A stretch of 64,000 bases of DNA from an uncultured Pelagibacteraceae bacterium (lineage in GTDB: Bacteria; Pseudomonadota; Alphaproteobacteria; Pelagibacterales; Pelagibacteraceae). Positions 25,413-34,204 of this stretch are shown piece by piece (within the stretch, counting starts at the first letter, position 1; each line of letters begins with the position of its first letter). The translations under genes and the position numbers were made by a program. The notes under the pieces were generated by a model. That model had not been told where the DNA came from. It did no database searches and worked only from the letters and a program-made list of their open reading frames with translations. The stretch spans positions 1 to 64,000 of the forward strand of contig CACBTT010000001.1 of the NCBI GenBank assembly GCA_902542235.1. Direction: 5' to 3'.

Positions 25413-25957
25413 TGTTTGCTCAGTTTTTAGATATTGTTTTTAAATCGTTAAAGCTTGATAAAACTCTTTATAGAACTCCAAGATATTATGGAGAAGCAGG
25501 AATTTATTTTGCAATTCTAATTATGATTTTAGATGGGGTTGCGGGTGCTATTGCAGCTAATACAATTGTAAAAACATCAGTTGGTATATCTGGTTTAACA
25601 GCATTATTAACATGGCTGGTGTGGGCAATTTTTATATTTGTAATTGGGGTTAAAATTTTTCCTGATAAAGATAGAAAAATTCCATTTAAAAGAGTTCTTA
25701 TAGCTGTTGGATACGCTCACGCTCCAGGCCTCATAAGATTTTTTGCAGTTACACCAGAACTGGTTCTTTTAATTATTTTTCTTACTCAATTTTGGATTTT
25801 TGCTTCATTAATCATTGCAACAAGACATATTTTAAATTTAAAATCAAACTTAAAAGCATTTGGAATTGTATTTTTGTCTTTTTTAATTATTTCTTTTTTA
25901 ACAATTTCATTTGTAATGACAAAAATTAATTCATTACCTGTAAGTACAAATATTTAA
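25412..25957 (+). CDS. Yip1-like integral membrane protein
   Basis: This 181-residue protein has about five hydrophobic segments (about 30-52, 58-82, 95-115, 120-140, 148-172). The pattern RVLIAVGYAHAPGLIRF near residues 92-108 is that of bacterial YIP1-family proteins, whose function is not established. It starts at the base where the 35-aa peptide stops, and its stop overlaps the convergent zinc-ribbon gene by three bases (25955-25956 shared). A role with the preceding demethylase cannot be shown. Confidence 0.65.
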   Translation: MFAQFLDIVFKSLKLDKTLYRTPRYYGEAGIYFAILIMILDGVAGAIAANTIVKTSVGISGLTALLTWLVWAIFIFVIGVKIFPDKDRKIPFKRVLIAVGYAHAPGLIRFFAVTPELVLLIIFLTQFWIFASLIIATRHILNLKSNLKAFGIVFLSFLIISFLTISFVMTKINSLPVSTNI

Positions 25958-26121
25958 AGTGGAAATAAAGTTTTAGATGTTCTGCAGGAGTTACAAAGTT
26001 TATATCCTGTGAGTATTAAATTTTGAGTTACTGTCTCATCTTCTTTTTTACATTCATCACAAATATCATTTAATTCATTATTATCTGATTTGTCTGATTT
26101 ATATTCAAAGTTATCAGTCAT
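25954..26121 (-). CDS. Small zinc-ribbon-like protein (55 aa)
   Basis: The start is the ATG at 26119-26121, overlapping the DUF3726 stop by 8 bases; the stop TAA is at 25954-25956. The 55 residues hold an acidic N-terminus and two CxxC knuckles, CDEC at 21-24 and CNSC at 43-46, the layout of a zinc ribbon or rubredoxin-like site. No signal peptide or membrane segment. It is the last gene of a four-gene unit with DUF3726, a 550-residue unknown and an M19-like protein. The paired motifs and coupling make it credible despite its size. Confidence 0.65.
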   Translation of the reverse strand: MTDNFEYKSDKSDNNELNDICDECKKEDETVTQNLILTGYKLCNSCRTSKTLFPL

Positions 26122-26722
26122 TATCTGTTAATCCTGCTCCTGCAGTTTTTTGTTTTAACTCATCAGTTTCTTCCACAAATGTGTTTTCTGATAATTTTGT
26201 TAATTCTTTCCAATCTTCTTCAGAAAAATTATTCTTATTTTCTAAGAATTGAATTTTAATTACATCAGCTTTTTCTACAATCTCACTACTTAAGTAATTC
26301 GAATAAATTGATTGATTGAAATTTAATAAAAATTCTTTTTGATCTATCTTTAAAAAAATTCTCTTACCCGTTATTTCCGAAGATCTGCTGACAAACGGCA
26401 AAAATATCAATGGGTAAGCCATTTTTTCAATTTCTATATCATTTAGTTCTTGTATAGAGATAGATTGATCAAAAAAACTTAATCCAAGTTTAATCGGACA
26501 GTAAAAGTTTTGAGGTCTGTTGCTTTTGTTAAAAGATTGGCAATTTTCAAACTTCTCATTGCTAAAAATCTTAAAATATTGGTTTATGTTTTTTATTCCT
26601 GGTAAACCAAATAACTCAAGTTGTTTAATGTTTTTTCCTATTTCTTCGGCAACACCCCAAGAGAAACCTTTTGCTTTAGTTGAACGTTTAACAATTGTAT
26701 CGATTTCACTATAACTTCTCAT
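26114..26722 (-). CDS. DUF3726-family protein
   Basis: This 202-residue protein starts with a segment I recognise as DUF3726: SYSEIDTIVKRSTKAKGFSW, then GVAEEIGKNIKQLELFGLPG. The rest is beta-rich and ends with an acidic tail, FVEETDELKQKTAGAGLTDND, whose AGAGLTDND end is also typical. The family has no known function; its presence in marine Alphaproteobacteria next to M19-like dipeptidases is my recollection, not checked. It lies 8 bases after the 550-residue gene and overlaps the zinc-ribbon gene. Confidence 0.75.
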   Translation of the reverse strand: MRSYSEIDTIVKRSTKAKGFSWGVAEEIGKNIKQLELFGLPGIKNINQYFKIFSNEKFENCQSFNKSNRPQNFYCPIKLGLSFFDQSISIQELNDIEIEKMAYPLIFLPFVSRSSEITGKRIFLKIDQKEFLLNFNQSIYSNYLSSEIVEKADVIKIQFLENKNNFSEEDWKELTKLSENTFVEETDELKQKTAGAGLTDND

Positions 26723-26730
26723 TAATTACT

Positions 26731-28383
26731 TTAGTTATATATCCAATATTGATTAAATGAATTAAGCTCATTTGGTAATGGAGCTCCTTGAAACATACAA
26801 ATCCTTAACCATTTGTCAGATCTTGGATCAAACTTTACTGCCCCAAAAAAAGATAGTTTAAGTCTTAACATATCAATAGGAACTAATTTTGAGCCGATGG
26901 TGTTATCTTGAATTTCAGAATATGGATATTTCTCTGTTATAAACACTCTTCTTACAACATGTCTTAAATCATTGTTCCGTACTAGAAAATTGCCAATCTT
27001 TAAGCTGTTTTTTAATGTAAAAATAGTTTCATAAAGTTTTTTTATATCTCTAGCAATAGCTGTAGGCTGCTCAAGTTCTGAACCATTATCTTCAAACCGA
27101 TCTCCAATTCTAGGCTCTTCTTTATTTTTTGAAATGAACCAAAATTTTTTATTATTTTCATTTTTTGAAAAATCAATTTTTAAAATATCTGAATAATTTT
27201 TTTCAATTATTTCTCTTAGTTCATTTATAGTTCTGTCTACAGGTATATTAAAACTACTATCCTCGTCTGAACTCATTTGAGAAATTAAAGGATCAGTTAT
27301 TTCATTATATGGCTCCATCATTATAGAAACCAAATACTCAACTCCTTCTTCAGATAAATTTTCCTCTGCCCAGTTATATAATTTATCAAATATATAAAAA
27401 TTTGATTTATCAATATTATCTTTCAAATAATTTATTAAATTTTGTAAATCATTAATTAAATTGTTTATTTTTTTCTTTTGGTATTCGCTGTCAGTATTCC
27501 ATGAAGTTACATTTTTTAAAGATTTTGTTAAACAGTTGTAAAAAATTTTAAACTCTTCTTCTGATACTTTTTCTATTTCTCTTATTTTTTTTAAAGCTGT
27601 CTCTTTAGCTAGAATCCAATTATTTAACAATGAAGGGTGATTAACAATAAATGGTGCCATTCCTAATCCAGTTGAATTTCCAATTCCTAAATTTTTGCAA
27701 ATATCCAAGTCTAATTCTACTGCGTCTTTGGGATTTTTATGTTTTGCTATATGATTGACTTGATCAAAAGTGAATTGTCTCACAAGGTAAACTAACATCA
27801 TTTCCAATCTAAAAGGACCATTTATTTCATCTCTATTTTTAATTCTAAACCTGTCTGCTAATCCAAATTTTCCTGAGCCGTATACTGCAGTTGTTCTGTA
27901 CAAGTATCCAACTTTTGAAAGCTCATTAGTATTGGGCTGGATACCTTTTGATAAACACTCAACTACATAATTAAATGCTCTAACTGACCTATTTGCTCTA
28001 GAAAGAGTTAGCTCTTTATAAGAAAGTCTCCCTACTTCTTGTTTAGGGACATTTTGTGAAAGTCTATCAATATCAATTTTTGAAGGAATGCCATCATACA
28101 AGGCAAATGCAGCATCCCATTTAGTTGCTATTACTCTATCAGATCTTTCCTCATCTTTAAGCTCGTTAGCAAAACAAACTAAAGAATATGTTTTTTTATC
28201 TTTTGAAAATGAATAAATAGCTACTCCATATCCCCTATTATTCAAGTCAAACAAATCTCTGTTATATTTCCAATCTTTAAACTCATTTAAAAATGATCTT
28301 AGAAAAGATAATTTAGATTGATGAAACGACCCAAGCCTAGAAAGTTTCATTACAATTTTAGGATCTCTTAGTGGAACTTGCAT
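26731..28383 (-). CDS. Uncharacterised 550-residue protein
   Basis: I recognise no domain. The protein is soluble-looking with no signal peptide or membrane helix. Visible features are an N-terminal LRDPKIVMKLSRLGSFHQSK, a conserved-looking TTAVYGSGKFGLADRFRI near 168-185, DLDICKNLGIGNSTGLGMAPFIVNHP near 223-248 (glycine-rich, possibly a ligand loop), a charged coiled-coil-prone middle (about 255-330), and a C-terminal VVRRVFITEKYPYSE...GSKLVP. The end FDPRSDKWLRICMFQGAPLP suggests a catalytic or binding domain. Its ATG shares a base with the M19-like gene stop (TAATG), so the four genes act together. Confidence 0.8.
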   Translation of the reverse strand: MQVPLRDPKIVMKLSRLGSFHQSKLSFLRSFLNEFKDWKYNRDLFDLNNRGYGVAIYSFSKDKKTYSLVCFANELKDEERSDRVIATKWDAAFALYDGIPSKIDIDRLSQNVPKQEVGRLSYKELTLSRANRSVRAFNYVVECLSKGIQPNTNELSKVGYLYRTTAVYGSGKFGLADRFRIKNRDEINGPFRLEMMLVYLVRQFTFDQVNHIAKHKNPKDAVELDLDICKNLGIGNSTGLGMAPFIVNHPSLLNNWILAKETALKKIREIEKVSEEEFKIFYNCLTKSLKNVTSWNTDSEYQKKKINNLINDLQNLINYLKDNIDKSNFYIFDKLYNWAEENLSEEGVEYLVSIMMEPYNEITDPLISQMSSDEDSSFNIPVDRTINELREIIEKNYSDILKIDFSKNENNKKFWFISKNKEEPRIGDRFEDNGSELEQPTAIARDIKKLYETIFTLKNSLKIGNFLVRNNDLRHVVRRVFITEKYPYSEIQDNTIGSKLVPIDMLRLKLSFFGAVKFDPRSDKWLRICMFQGAPLPNELNSFNQYWIYN

Positions 28384-29351
28384 TAATTAATTCCTTTATA
28401 AAAATTAAACCAGTTATTGCCAAGTATCTTGTGTATCTCTTCTTCGTGAAAACCTTTATTTTTTAGTTCTGTGTTTATATTATTAAATCCTCTGGCATCC
28501 AAAAACCAATCTGGTTGTTTTGGAAAACCAGGTTTATCTTTACTGCCTTCACCAAAATTTTTTGACTTTGACCAAGTTCCATTTCTCATCCACTCAACTA
28601 CACTGTCTGGTTGGTTCAAACATAAGTCTGATCCTATTCCAACATTATCAATACCCATAATTTCAACTGTTCTTGCAACCATTTCACAAAAACTTTCTAT
28701 TTTACAATTCGTTCCATCTTTTAAATGGTGGGCATACAATGACAATCCTAACATTCCTCCACTATCAGATAAAACTTTTAATAATTCTGTAGATTTATTT
28801 CTTTTTGCTTCAAACCAAAAAGTTGGATTTGCATGAGTGATCGCAATTGGTTTTTGACTAATTTCAATTGCATCAAGTGTACTTTTCTCTGCTGAATGAG
28901 ACATGTCAACAACGATACCTACTCTATTCATTTCTTTAATAGCCTCTTTTCCAAAATTAGTAACTCCGCTATCATTTTTTTCATAACATCCCGTGGCTAA
29001 TAATGATTGGTTGTTATAAGTTAATTGCATAAATCGACAACCTTGTGAATGTACTTTTTCTATAAGACCTATGTCATCTTCAATTGGAGAACAATTTTGA
29101 AATCCAAAAAAAATTGCAGTTTTGTTTTCTTCTTTTGCTTTTGTAATATCATTGTAGTTATTGCCTAGAAATATAAGATCTTTATTTTCTTCAAAATGTT
29201 TATTCCACTCATGTATTCTTTGTTGTAATTCATCATAGTCTTCATGATAAACTAACGTTACATGAACCGCATTTAATCCAGCTTTATTATTTATTTCAAA
29301 GATTTCTCTAGACCATTTACAATATTGAAGATTATCAATTCGATAATTCAT
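28383..29351 (-). CDS. Divergent M19 (renal/membrane dipeptidase) family protein
   Basis: This 322-residue TIM-barrel amidohydrolase relative keeps three M19 elements: VVDMSHSAE (about 145-153), AITHANP (about 168-174) and GIGSDLCL (about 235-242). Two usual metal-site elements are changed: the N-terminal HxD is replaced by YRIDNLQYCKWS, and the bridging-Glu segment reads FGFQNCSP. So one of the two metal positions looks lost or altered, and classical dipeptidase activity is doubtful. There is no signal peptide, so it is cytoplasmic. It is first in a four-gene unit and divergent from purE. Confidence 0.8.
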   Translation of the reverse strand: MNYRIDNLQYCKWSREIFEINNKAGLNAVHVTLVYHEDYDELQQRIHEWNKHFEENKDLIFLGNNYNDITKAKEENKTAIFFGFQNCSPIEDDIGLIEKVHSQGCRFMQLTYNNQSLLATGCYEKNDSGVTNFGKEAIKEMNRVGIVVDMSHSAEKSTLDAIEISQKPIAITHANPTFWFEAKRNKSTELLKVLSDSGGMLGLSLYAHHLKDGTNCKIESFCEMVARTVEIMGIDNVGIGSDLCLNQPDSVVEWMRNGTWSKSKNFGEGSKDKPGFPKQPDWFLDARGFNNINTELKNKGFHEEEIHKILGNNWFNFYKGIN

Positions 29352-29455
29352 ATTTTGTATACACTATTATTATTATTATGATTGTCACTAACTTAAACTG
29401 TCCTGAGCTAAAAATTGCAATTTAAGGGAAATATCTGTAAATTGATATTGGTTTC

Positions 29456-29950
29456 ATGAAATACAAAAAAAAATCACATAAAGTATCAATTGTAATGGGC
29501 AGTCAGTCTGATTACAAAACAATGAAAAATTGTGAAAAGGTTCTTAAAATTTTAAAAGTTAATTATGAGACAAATATCGTCTCTGCACACAGAACGCCTG
29601 ATAGACTTTATACCTATGCAAAGAAAGCAGAAAATAATAATATTTCTATTATTATTGCTGGGGCCGGAGGATCAGCACATTTACCTGGTATGATTGCTGC
29701 AATAACTAGAATTCCAGTCATAGGTGTTCCAATTGAAAGTAAAAAGTTAAAAGGTTTAGATAGCCTACTATCAATTGCTCAAATGCCAAAAGGAATTCCT
29801 GTTGGTACAGTTGCTATTGGAGAAGATGGTGCAATCAATGCTGGTTTATATGCTGCTTCAATTATAGCTACGTATGATAACAATGTAAAAAAAACACTTT
29901 TAAATTGGCGAAAAAAACAAACATCAAAAGTAAAAAAAAAACCAAAGTAA
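29456..29950 (+). CDS. purE: N5-carboxyaminoimidazole ribonucleotide mutase
   Basis: This 164-residue class I PurE has VSIVMGSQSDYKTMKNCEKVL (about 9-29), SAHRTPDR (about 43-50) and IIAGAGGSAHLPGMIAA (about 65-81), the active-site loops of the octameric mutase. It shifts the carboxylate made by PurK during purine synthesis. purK follows after 3 bases. A Lys-rich tail of about 15 residues is an addition common in low-GC genomes. No Shine-Dalgarno is obvious. Confidence 0.97.
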   Translation: MKYKKKSHKVSIVMGSQSDYKTMKNCEKVLKILKVNYETNIVSAHRTPDRLYTYAKKAENNNISIIIAGAGGSAHLPGMIAAITRIPVIGVPIESKKLKGLDSLLSIAQMPKGIPVGTVAIGEDGAINAGLYAASIIATYDNNVKKTLLNWRKKQTSKVKKKPK

Positions 29951-29953
29951 TTA

Positions 29954-30997
29954 ATGTCTAAACCTGATCTAGGAATAATAGGTGGAGGACAATTAGGAAG
30001 TCTATTAGCATCCGCAGCAAAAAAACTTAATATTAAAACGGTTATTTTATCAGATGATAAAGATGCACCAGCAATCAATTTTGCAGATGAATTTATTTAT
30101 GGAGACTACCAAGATATAAATATTATCAATAACTTTTTAGAAAAAGTTGATCTTGTTACTTATGAGTTTGAAAATATCCCATATAATATATTGAAAAAAA
30201 TTAATGAAACCAAATCTGTATTACCAAGCCCAGAAATAAATAAATTAATTCAAAATAGAATGACTGAAAAAGAGTTTTTAAATAAAAATAATATAACTAC
30301 AACACAGTTTGTAAGTATTAACGATTTATATGATATAAAAATAAACGATAAATTAATACCTGGTTTATTGAAAACTTGTACACTTGGTTATGATGGAAAG
30401 GGCCAATATAAAATAAATAATGCAAATGATTTAAATGAAGATTTTGATTTTTCAAAAGGCTACATCTTAGAAAAGATAGTAAATTTAAAAAAAGAAATTT
30501 CAGTAGTGGTAACAAGATTTGGTCATCAAAAATATGAAATTTATGATCCAATTGAAAATTATCATGAAGACCAGATTTTAAAACACTCCAAAATTCCCGC
30601 TGATATAAGTGATGAAATTAAAAATAAATCATTGGACTGGGCAAAAACAGTGGCTGAAGAGCTTGATTATATTGGTACCATGTGCGTTGAATTCTTTATA
30701 GATAAAAATAATAATTTATATGCTAATGAAGTTGCACCAAGAGTACATAATTCTGGACACCTAACTATAAATTCACACAACATTAGCCAATTTGAAAATC
30801 ATATAAGAGCTGTATGTGGACTTGAAAAATTAGAAACAAAAAAAATTTATAATGCAAAAATGCTTAATTTGATTGGTGAAGATATATTAAAATATAAAAA
30901 TAAAAAATTTAAAGAAAATGAATTTTTTTATGATTATTTAAAAAAAGAAGTTAAAGCTAAAAGGAAAATGGGACATTTAACAACTATAGAAAAATAG
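29954..30997 (+). CDS. purK: N5-carboxyaminoimidazole ribonucleotide synthase
   Basis: This 347-residue ATP-grasp enzyme carboxylates AIR using bicarbonate. The N-terminus has LGIIGGGQLGSLLASAAKKL, the ATP-grasp core includes LLKTCTLGYDGKGQYKI (about 136-152), and ANEVAPRVHNSGHLTI (about 256-271) is the PurK signature. It overlaps nothing and is convergent with the SRAP gene two bases away. Length is normal. Confidence 0.96.
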   Translation: MSKPDLGIIGGGQLGSLLASAAKKLNIKTVILSDDKDAPAINFADEFIYGDYQDINIINNFLEKVDLVTYEFENIPYNILKKINETKSVLPSPEINKLIQNRMTEKEFLNKNNITTTQFVSINDLYDIKINDKLIPGLLKTCTLGYDGKGQYKINNANDLNEDFDFSKGYILEKIVNLKKEISVVVTRFGHQKYEIYDPIENYHEDQILKHSKIPADISDEIKNKSLDWAKTVAEELDYIGTMCVEFFIDKNNNLYANEVAPRVHNSGHLTINSHNISQFENHIRAVCGLEKLETKKIYNAKMLNLIGEDILKYKNKKFKENEFFYDYLKKEVKAKRKMGHLTTIEK

Positions 30998-30999
30998 TT

Positions 31000-31623
31000 T
31001 TAAGAAATTGTTTGTATCAAAGAAATATTATTGTTTGTAGGTTTATTAACTTCCTTTGAAACTTCATGAAAGTTTAATTTTGTTTTTTTACACTCTTTCA
31101 GAAAACTCGATCCTGTTAATTCAAGATTTAAATATCTATTAACATCATTTTCATTAATTATAACAGGCTGTCTATGATGTATTTCTTTAATATTTTCATC
31201 TGCATCCTCGGTTATTAAACAAAATTGATCATCGTCATAAATAGCCGCTAAATACATAAGCTTTTTATCCTCTCTTAAAAAATAATAAGGTGTTTTATTT
31301 TCTTTTTCTCTTTTCCACTCATAAAAACCGTCTGCTACAGCTACACATCTATGTAGTCGAATTAATTTTTTGAAAGACACTTTTTCATCTATAGTTTCTA
31401 GTCTTGCATTTATCAAAGGTTTAAAATCTTTTTGCTTAGCCCAGCTAGGTACTACTCCCCACTTTAAATTTTCTAGGGTATTTCCATTATTATATTTTTT
31501 AATCACAGGTAATTTCTGAAATGGATGTGCATTATAATTTTCATTATCTTCAACTTGTATAGCTGACTTAACAAGTTTTTTTGTTTTTGTAACGGGGTTA
31601 GTTATTACGTATCTTCCGCACAT
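31000..31623 (-). CDS. SRAP-domain protein (YedK/HMCES family)
   Basis: This 207-residue SRAP protein binds abasic sites in single-stranded DNA and forms a thiazolidine crosslink through Cys2. MCGRYVIT supplies the catalytic Cys2, PLINARLETIDE holds the conserved Asn and Arg, ADGFYEWKR the Glu, and HHRQPVII the conserved His. The length fits the family. It is convergent with purK and divergent from the GNAT gene. Confidence 0.93.
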   Translation of the reverse strand: MCGRYVITNPVTKTKKLVKSAIQVEDNENYNAHPFQKLPVIKKYNNGNTLENLKWGVVPSWAKQKDFKPLINARLETIDEKVSFKKLIRLHRCVAVADGFYEWKREKENKTPYYFLREDKKLMYLAAIYDDDQFCLITEDADENIKEIHHRQPVIINENDVNRYLNLELTGSSFLKECKKTKLNFHEVSKEVNKPTNNNISLIQTIS

Positions 31624-31659
31624 ATTTAATTTTCTTGGTTTAATCTAAATTTAGATTAT

Positions 31660-32130
31660 ATGTTTTTCAAAACTATGAAATCAATAGAAAATAATTTTGA
31701 TGATCCGCAAGTAAATGAGTTGCTAACTAAGCATTTTATTGAATTGAGATCAGTTTCTCCTGAGGGGAGTTCGCATGTATTAGATATACCTGGATTAAAG
31801 GATCCAAGTATCAAATTCTGGAGTTTATGGGAAAATAATGAACTAATTGGTTGTGGAGCTTTAAAATTATTTGATGAAACACATGGAGAATTTAAATCTA
31901 TAAGAGTTTCAGATAAGTTTAGAAATAAAAAATACGGTGGAAAAATAATTTCACATCTTATTGAAAAATCTAAACAAATAGGAATTACTAAACTAAGTGT
32001 CGAAACTGGAGCAGGTGATTTTTTTGCGCCTGCCAGAAAACTTTTTAAAAGTTTTGGCTTTATAGAGTGTGGGCCTTTTGCGCACTATAAAGACGATCCT
32101 AATTCGTGCTATTATTCAGTAGACATTTGA
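31660..32130 (+). CDS. GNAT-family N-acetyltransferase
   Basis: This 156-residue acetyltransferase has the acetyl-CoA-binding stretch SDKFRNKKYGGKIISHLI (about 87-104), matching the R/Q-x-x-G-x-G/A motif as RNKKYGGK, preceded by GEFKSIRVS. FFAPARKLFKSFGFIECGPFAHYK resembles the YpeA/ElaA-type ending. The start could be the second ATG at 31675, which would remove FFKT. The substrate is unknown. The next gene follows with its Shine-Dalgarno overlapping the TGA. Confidence 0.85.
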   Translation: MFFKTMKSIENNFDDPQVNELLTKHFIELRSVSPEGSSHVLDIPGLKDPSIKFWSLWENNELIGCGALKLFDETHGEFKSIRVSDKFRNKKYGGKIISHLIEKSKQIGITKLSVETGAGDFFAPARKLFKSFGFIECGPFAHYKDDPNSCYYSVDI

Positions 32131-32140
32131 GGAGTTTAGT

Positions 32141-32581
32141 TTGGAAACTGATAAATCAAGACCATTTGTATTATACGTGGCTGAAATCATTTATCGAAAG
32201 GTATATGAAATCAAGATTAAAAATTCAAATTTAACTAATATTCAAGCTTTTGAAATATTTATTGCATCAGATGATTATAATGAAATTAGCTCAGGAAATT
32301 TTCATGATAAATGGTTTAAAGAACTTGAGAATAACGACTACGTAGATAAATCCACGAAAAAAAAGATTAATCAGGAAACAATAAGACTTTTACAAATACA
32401 AAAAGATACTATGATTAAACAATTAATGAAAATCCCGAAATTGTATTATACAAAAAGTCACTTTCCTTTGGAATTATCTCAAAGAGCATTTGATCATTTG
32501 TGGAGAGTTTGCGAAAGTTATGAACTTTGGTGCAAAGAAACTAAACAAAATGGATTAATATTATTAAATTTAACAGAATAA
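32141..32581 (+). CDS. Hypothetical protein with a TTG start (146 aa)
   Basis: The start is TTG at 32141, supported by an AGGAG (32130-32134) six bases upstream that overlaps the GNAT stop. The protein is basic and helical (VAEIIYRKVYEIKIKNSNLTN, and a repeated-Lys middle) with no hydrophobic segment. The C-terminus LSQRAFDHLWRVCESYELWC is Cys/Trp-rich. No family is recognised. It is one of a run GNAT-hypothetical-transporter with 3-10 base gaps, so the three probably share a transcript. Confidence 0.6.
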   Translation: METDKSRPFVLYVAEIIYRKVYEIKIKNSNLTNIQAFEIFIASDDYNEISSGNFHDKWFKELENNDYVDKSTKKKINQETIRLLQIQKDTMIKQLMKIPKLYYTKSHFPLELSQRAFDHLWRVCESYELWCKETKQNGLILLNLTE

Positions 32582-32584
32582 TTT

Positions 32585-34201
32585 ATGGGTAATAAAATTT
32601 TGAGATTTATAGATAGTACTTTAATAGATTTAGGTAGACAGTTTAAGTGGACCTATCTACCACCATTGATGATTTATCTTGCCGCTGGTATCTCAGGACT
32701 AACAGGTATCGTTGGAACTTTTTTTGTTAAAGACTATTTAAACTTATCTGCTGCTTTTCTTGCGGGGCTTGGTTTTTGGGCTGGGATTCCATGGGCATTA
32801 AAGATGCCTTTAGGTCATCTTGTTGATCTTATCTGGAATAAAAAAAATTATATGGTTTTTGTTGGAGCATCCTTAATCTCATTAAGTTTAATTATAATGT
32901 ATGGTTTAATAATTCATACTGAATGGATGTCATCAATTTTTTCAGTTGAAACATGGTTTGTAATCAGTGTTTTGCTTGCTCCGATTGGTTATGTTGTGCA
33001 AGATGTTGTAGCTGATGCGATGACTGTAGAAGCTGTTCCTTTAGTTGATGACAGTGGAAATAAATTTTCAAGAGATGAAATCAAGCTTATGCATACAACT
33101 ATGCAAACTCTTGGAAGATTTGCAATAATTGGTGGAACTGTTTTAGTTGCTTTAGCTAATGTAATCCTCTTTAAGGGAGTAGACGATCTTGAACAAGTTG
33201 ATAAAATAAATTTATACGGTTCAATTTATATATATGCTTTAATTATACCAATTGTATCAGTACTAGGAATATTTCTTGCCTCATATTTAAAAAATCAAAA
33301 GAAAAGAAAACTTATTGAACAAGGTCTTGAGGGTGATCAAGATTATACTCCTTCAGAAAAAACAGAGGTAAACTGGTGGATATTAGGTGGAAGTTTGGTT
33401 TTTGTTATTTTCACTTTAGGTATTGGTTCATTCAAAGTGCCTTTTGCTCAAGAAATTGTTTTTGTAGGTTCAATGGCAATTATTCTATTTTTAATGAATA
33501 AATTAGTTAAAGAACTTCCTCAAGATTTAAGACTTACTATTGTAGGAACGGCAATAATAATTTTTATTTTTAGAGCAATGCCAGGACCTGGTCCAGGTTT
33601 ATCTTGGTTTGAAATTGATATACTTGAATTCAATGAACAGTTTTTTTCGGTCTTATCACTTATAGCTTCAGTTTTAACCCTTGTAGGTATTATCTTATTA
33701 AGACCATTTATGGCTAACAACTCAATAGCTAGAATAATAGTGATTTTATCTATTGCTGGCGCAATTTTATTTTTACCAAGTGTTGGTATGTATTATGGAT
33801 TTCACAATTGGACATCATCAATTACTAATGGAGTTGTTGATGCCAAGTTTATTGCAATATTAAATACTGCACTTGAGTCACCTTTGGGACAAGTCTCAAT
33901 GATACCTTTGCTTGCATGGATTGCTAAAAATGCGCCTTCGCACTTAAAAGCAACTTTCTTTGCAGTATTCGCATCTTTTACAAATCTTGCTTTATCAGCA
34001 AGTGCTTTAGGGACTAAATATTTAAATGAAATTTATGTTATTACTAGAGAGGTAAAAGATAAGGTAACAAACACTATTCTTACCACTGCCGATTATTCAG
34101 ATCTAGGTATTTTGTTGATAACAGTAACACTTATAACTTTAATAATTCCAATTGTGTTTGTGGTTATTATTCAAAAAACTAAATTTAAAACTTCAGAATA
34201 A
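32585..34201 (+). CDS. Folate/biopterin transporter-type (FBT/BT1) MFS membrane protein
   Basis: This 538-residue protein has about 12-14 hydrophobic segments. KMPLGHLVDLIWNKKNYMVF (about 79-98, an MFS loop 2-3 motif) and VVQDVVADAMTVEAV (about 137-151) are characteristic of the FBT family, which includes cyanobacterial and plant folate carriers and trypanosomatid BT1. A FGSF-like and PGPGPGLSWF segment mark the second half. The transported solute could be folate, a pterin or another compound. Folate-dependent genes dominate the neighbourhood, which is suggestive only. Confidence 0.72.
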   Translation: MGNKILRFIDSTLIDLGRQFKWTYLPPLMIYLAAGISGLTGIVGTFFVKDYLNLSAAFLAGLGFWAGIPWALKMPLGHLVDLIWNKKNYMVFVGASLISLSLIIMYGLIIHTEWMSSIFSVETWFVISVLLAPIGYVVQDVVADAMTVEAVPLVDDSGNKFSRDEIKLMHTTMQTLGRFAIIGGTVLVALANVILFKGVDDLEQVDKINLYGSIYIYALIIPIVSVLGIFLASYLKNQKKRKLIEQGLEGDQDYTPSEKTEVNWWILGGSLVFVIFTLGIGSFKVPFAQEIVFVGSMAIILFLMNKLVKELPQDLRLTIVGTAIIIFIFRAMPGPGPGLSWFEIDILEFNEQFFSVLSLIASVLTLVGIILLRPFMANNSIARIIVILSIAGAILFLPSVGMYYGFHNWTSSITNGVVDAKFIAILNTALESPLGQVSMIPLLAWIAKNAPSHLKATFFAVFASFTNLALSASALGTKYLNEIYVITREVKDKVTNTILTTADYSDLGILLITVTLITLIIPIVFVVIIQKTKFKTSE

Positions 34202-34204
34202 TTT

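Noticed and set aside
29352..29455. Possible operator in the gap between the M19-like gene and purE
   Set aside because: Contains simple ATT repeats but no clear inverted repeat; common by chance at this composition.
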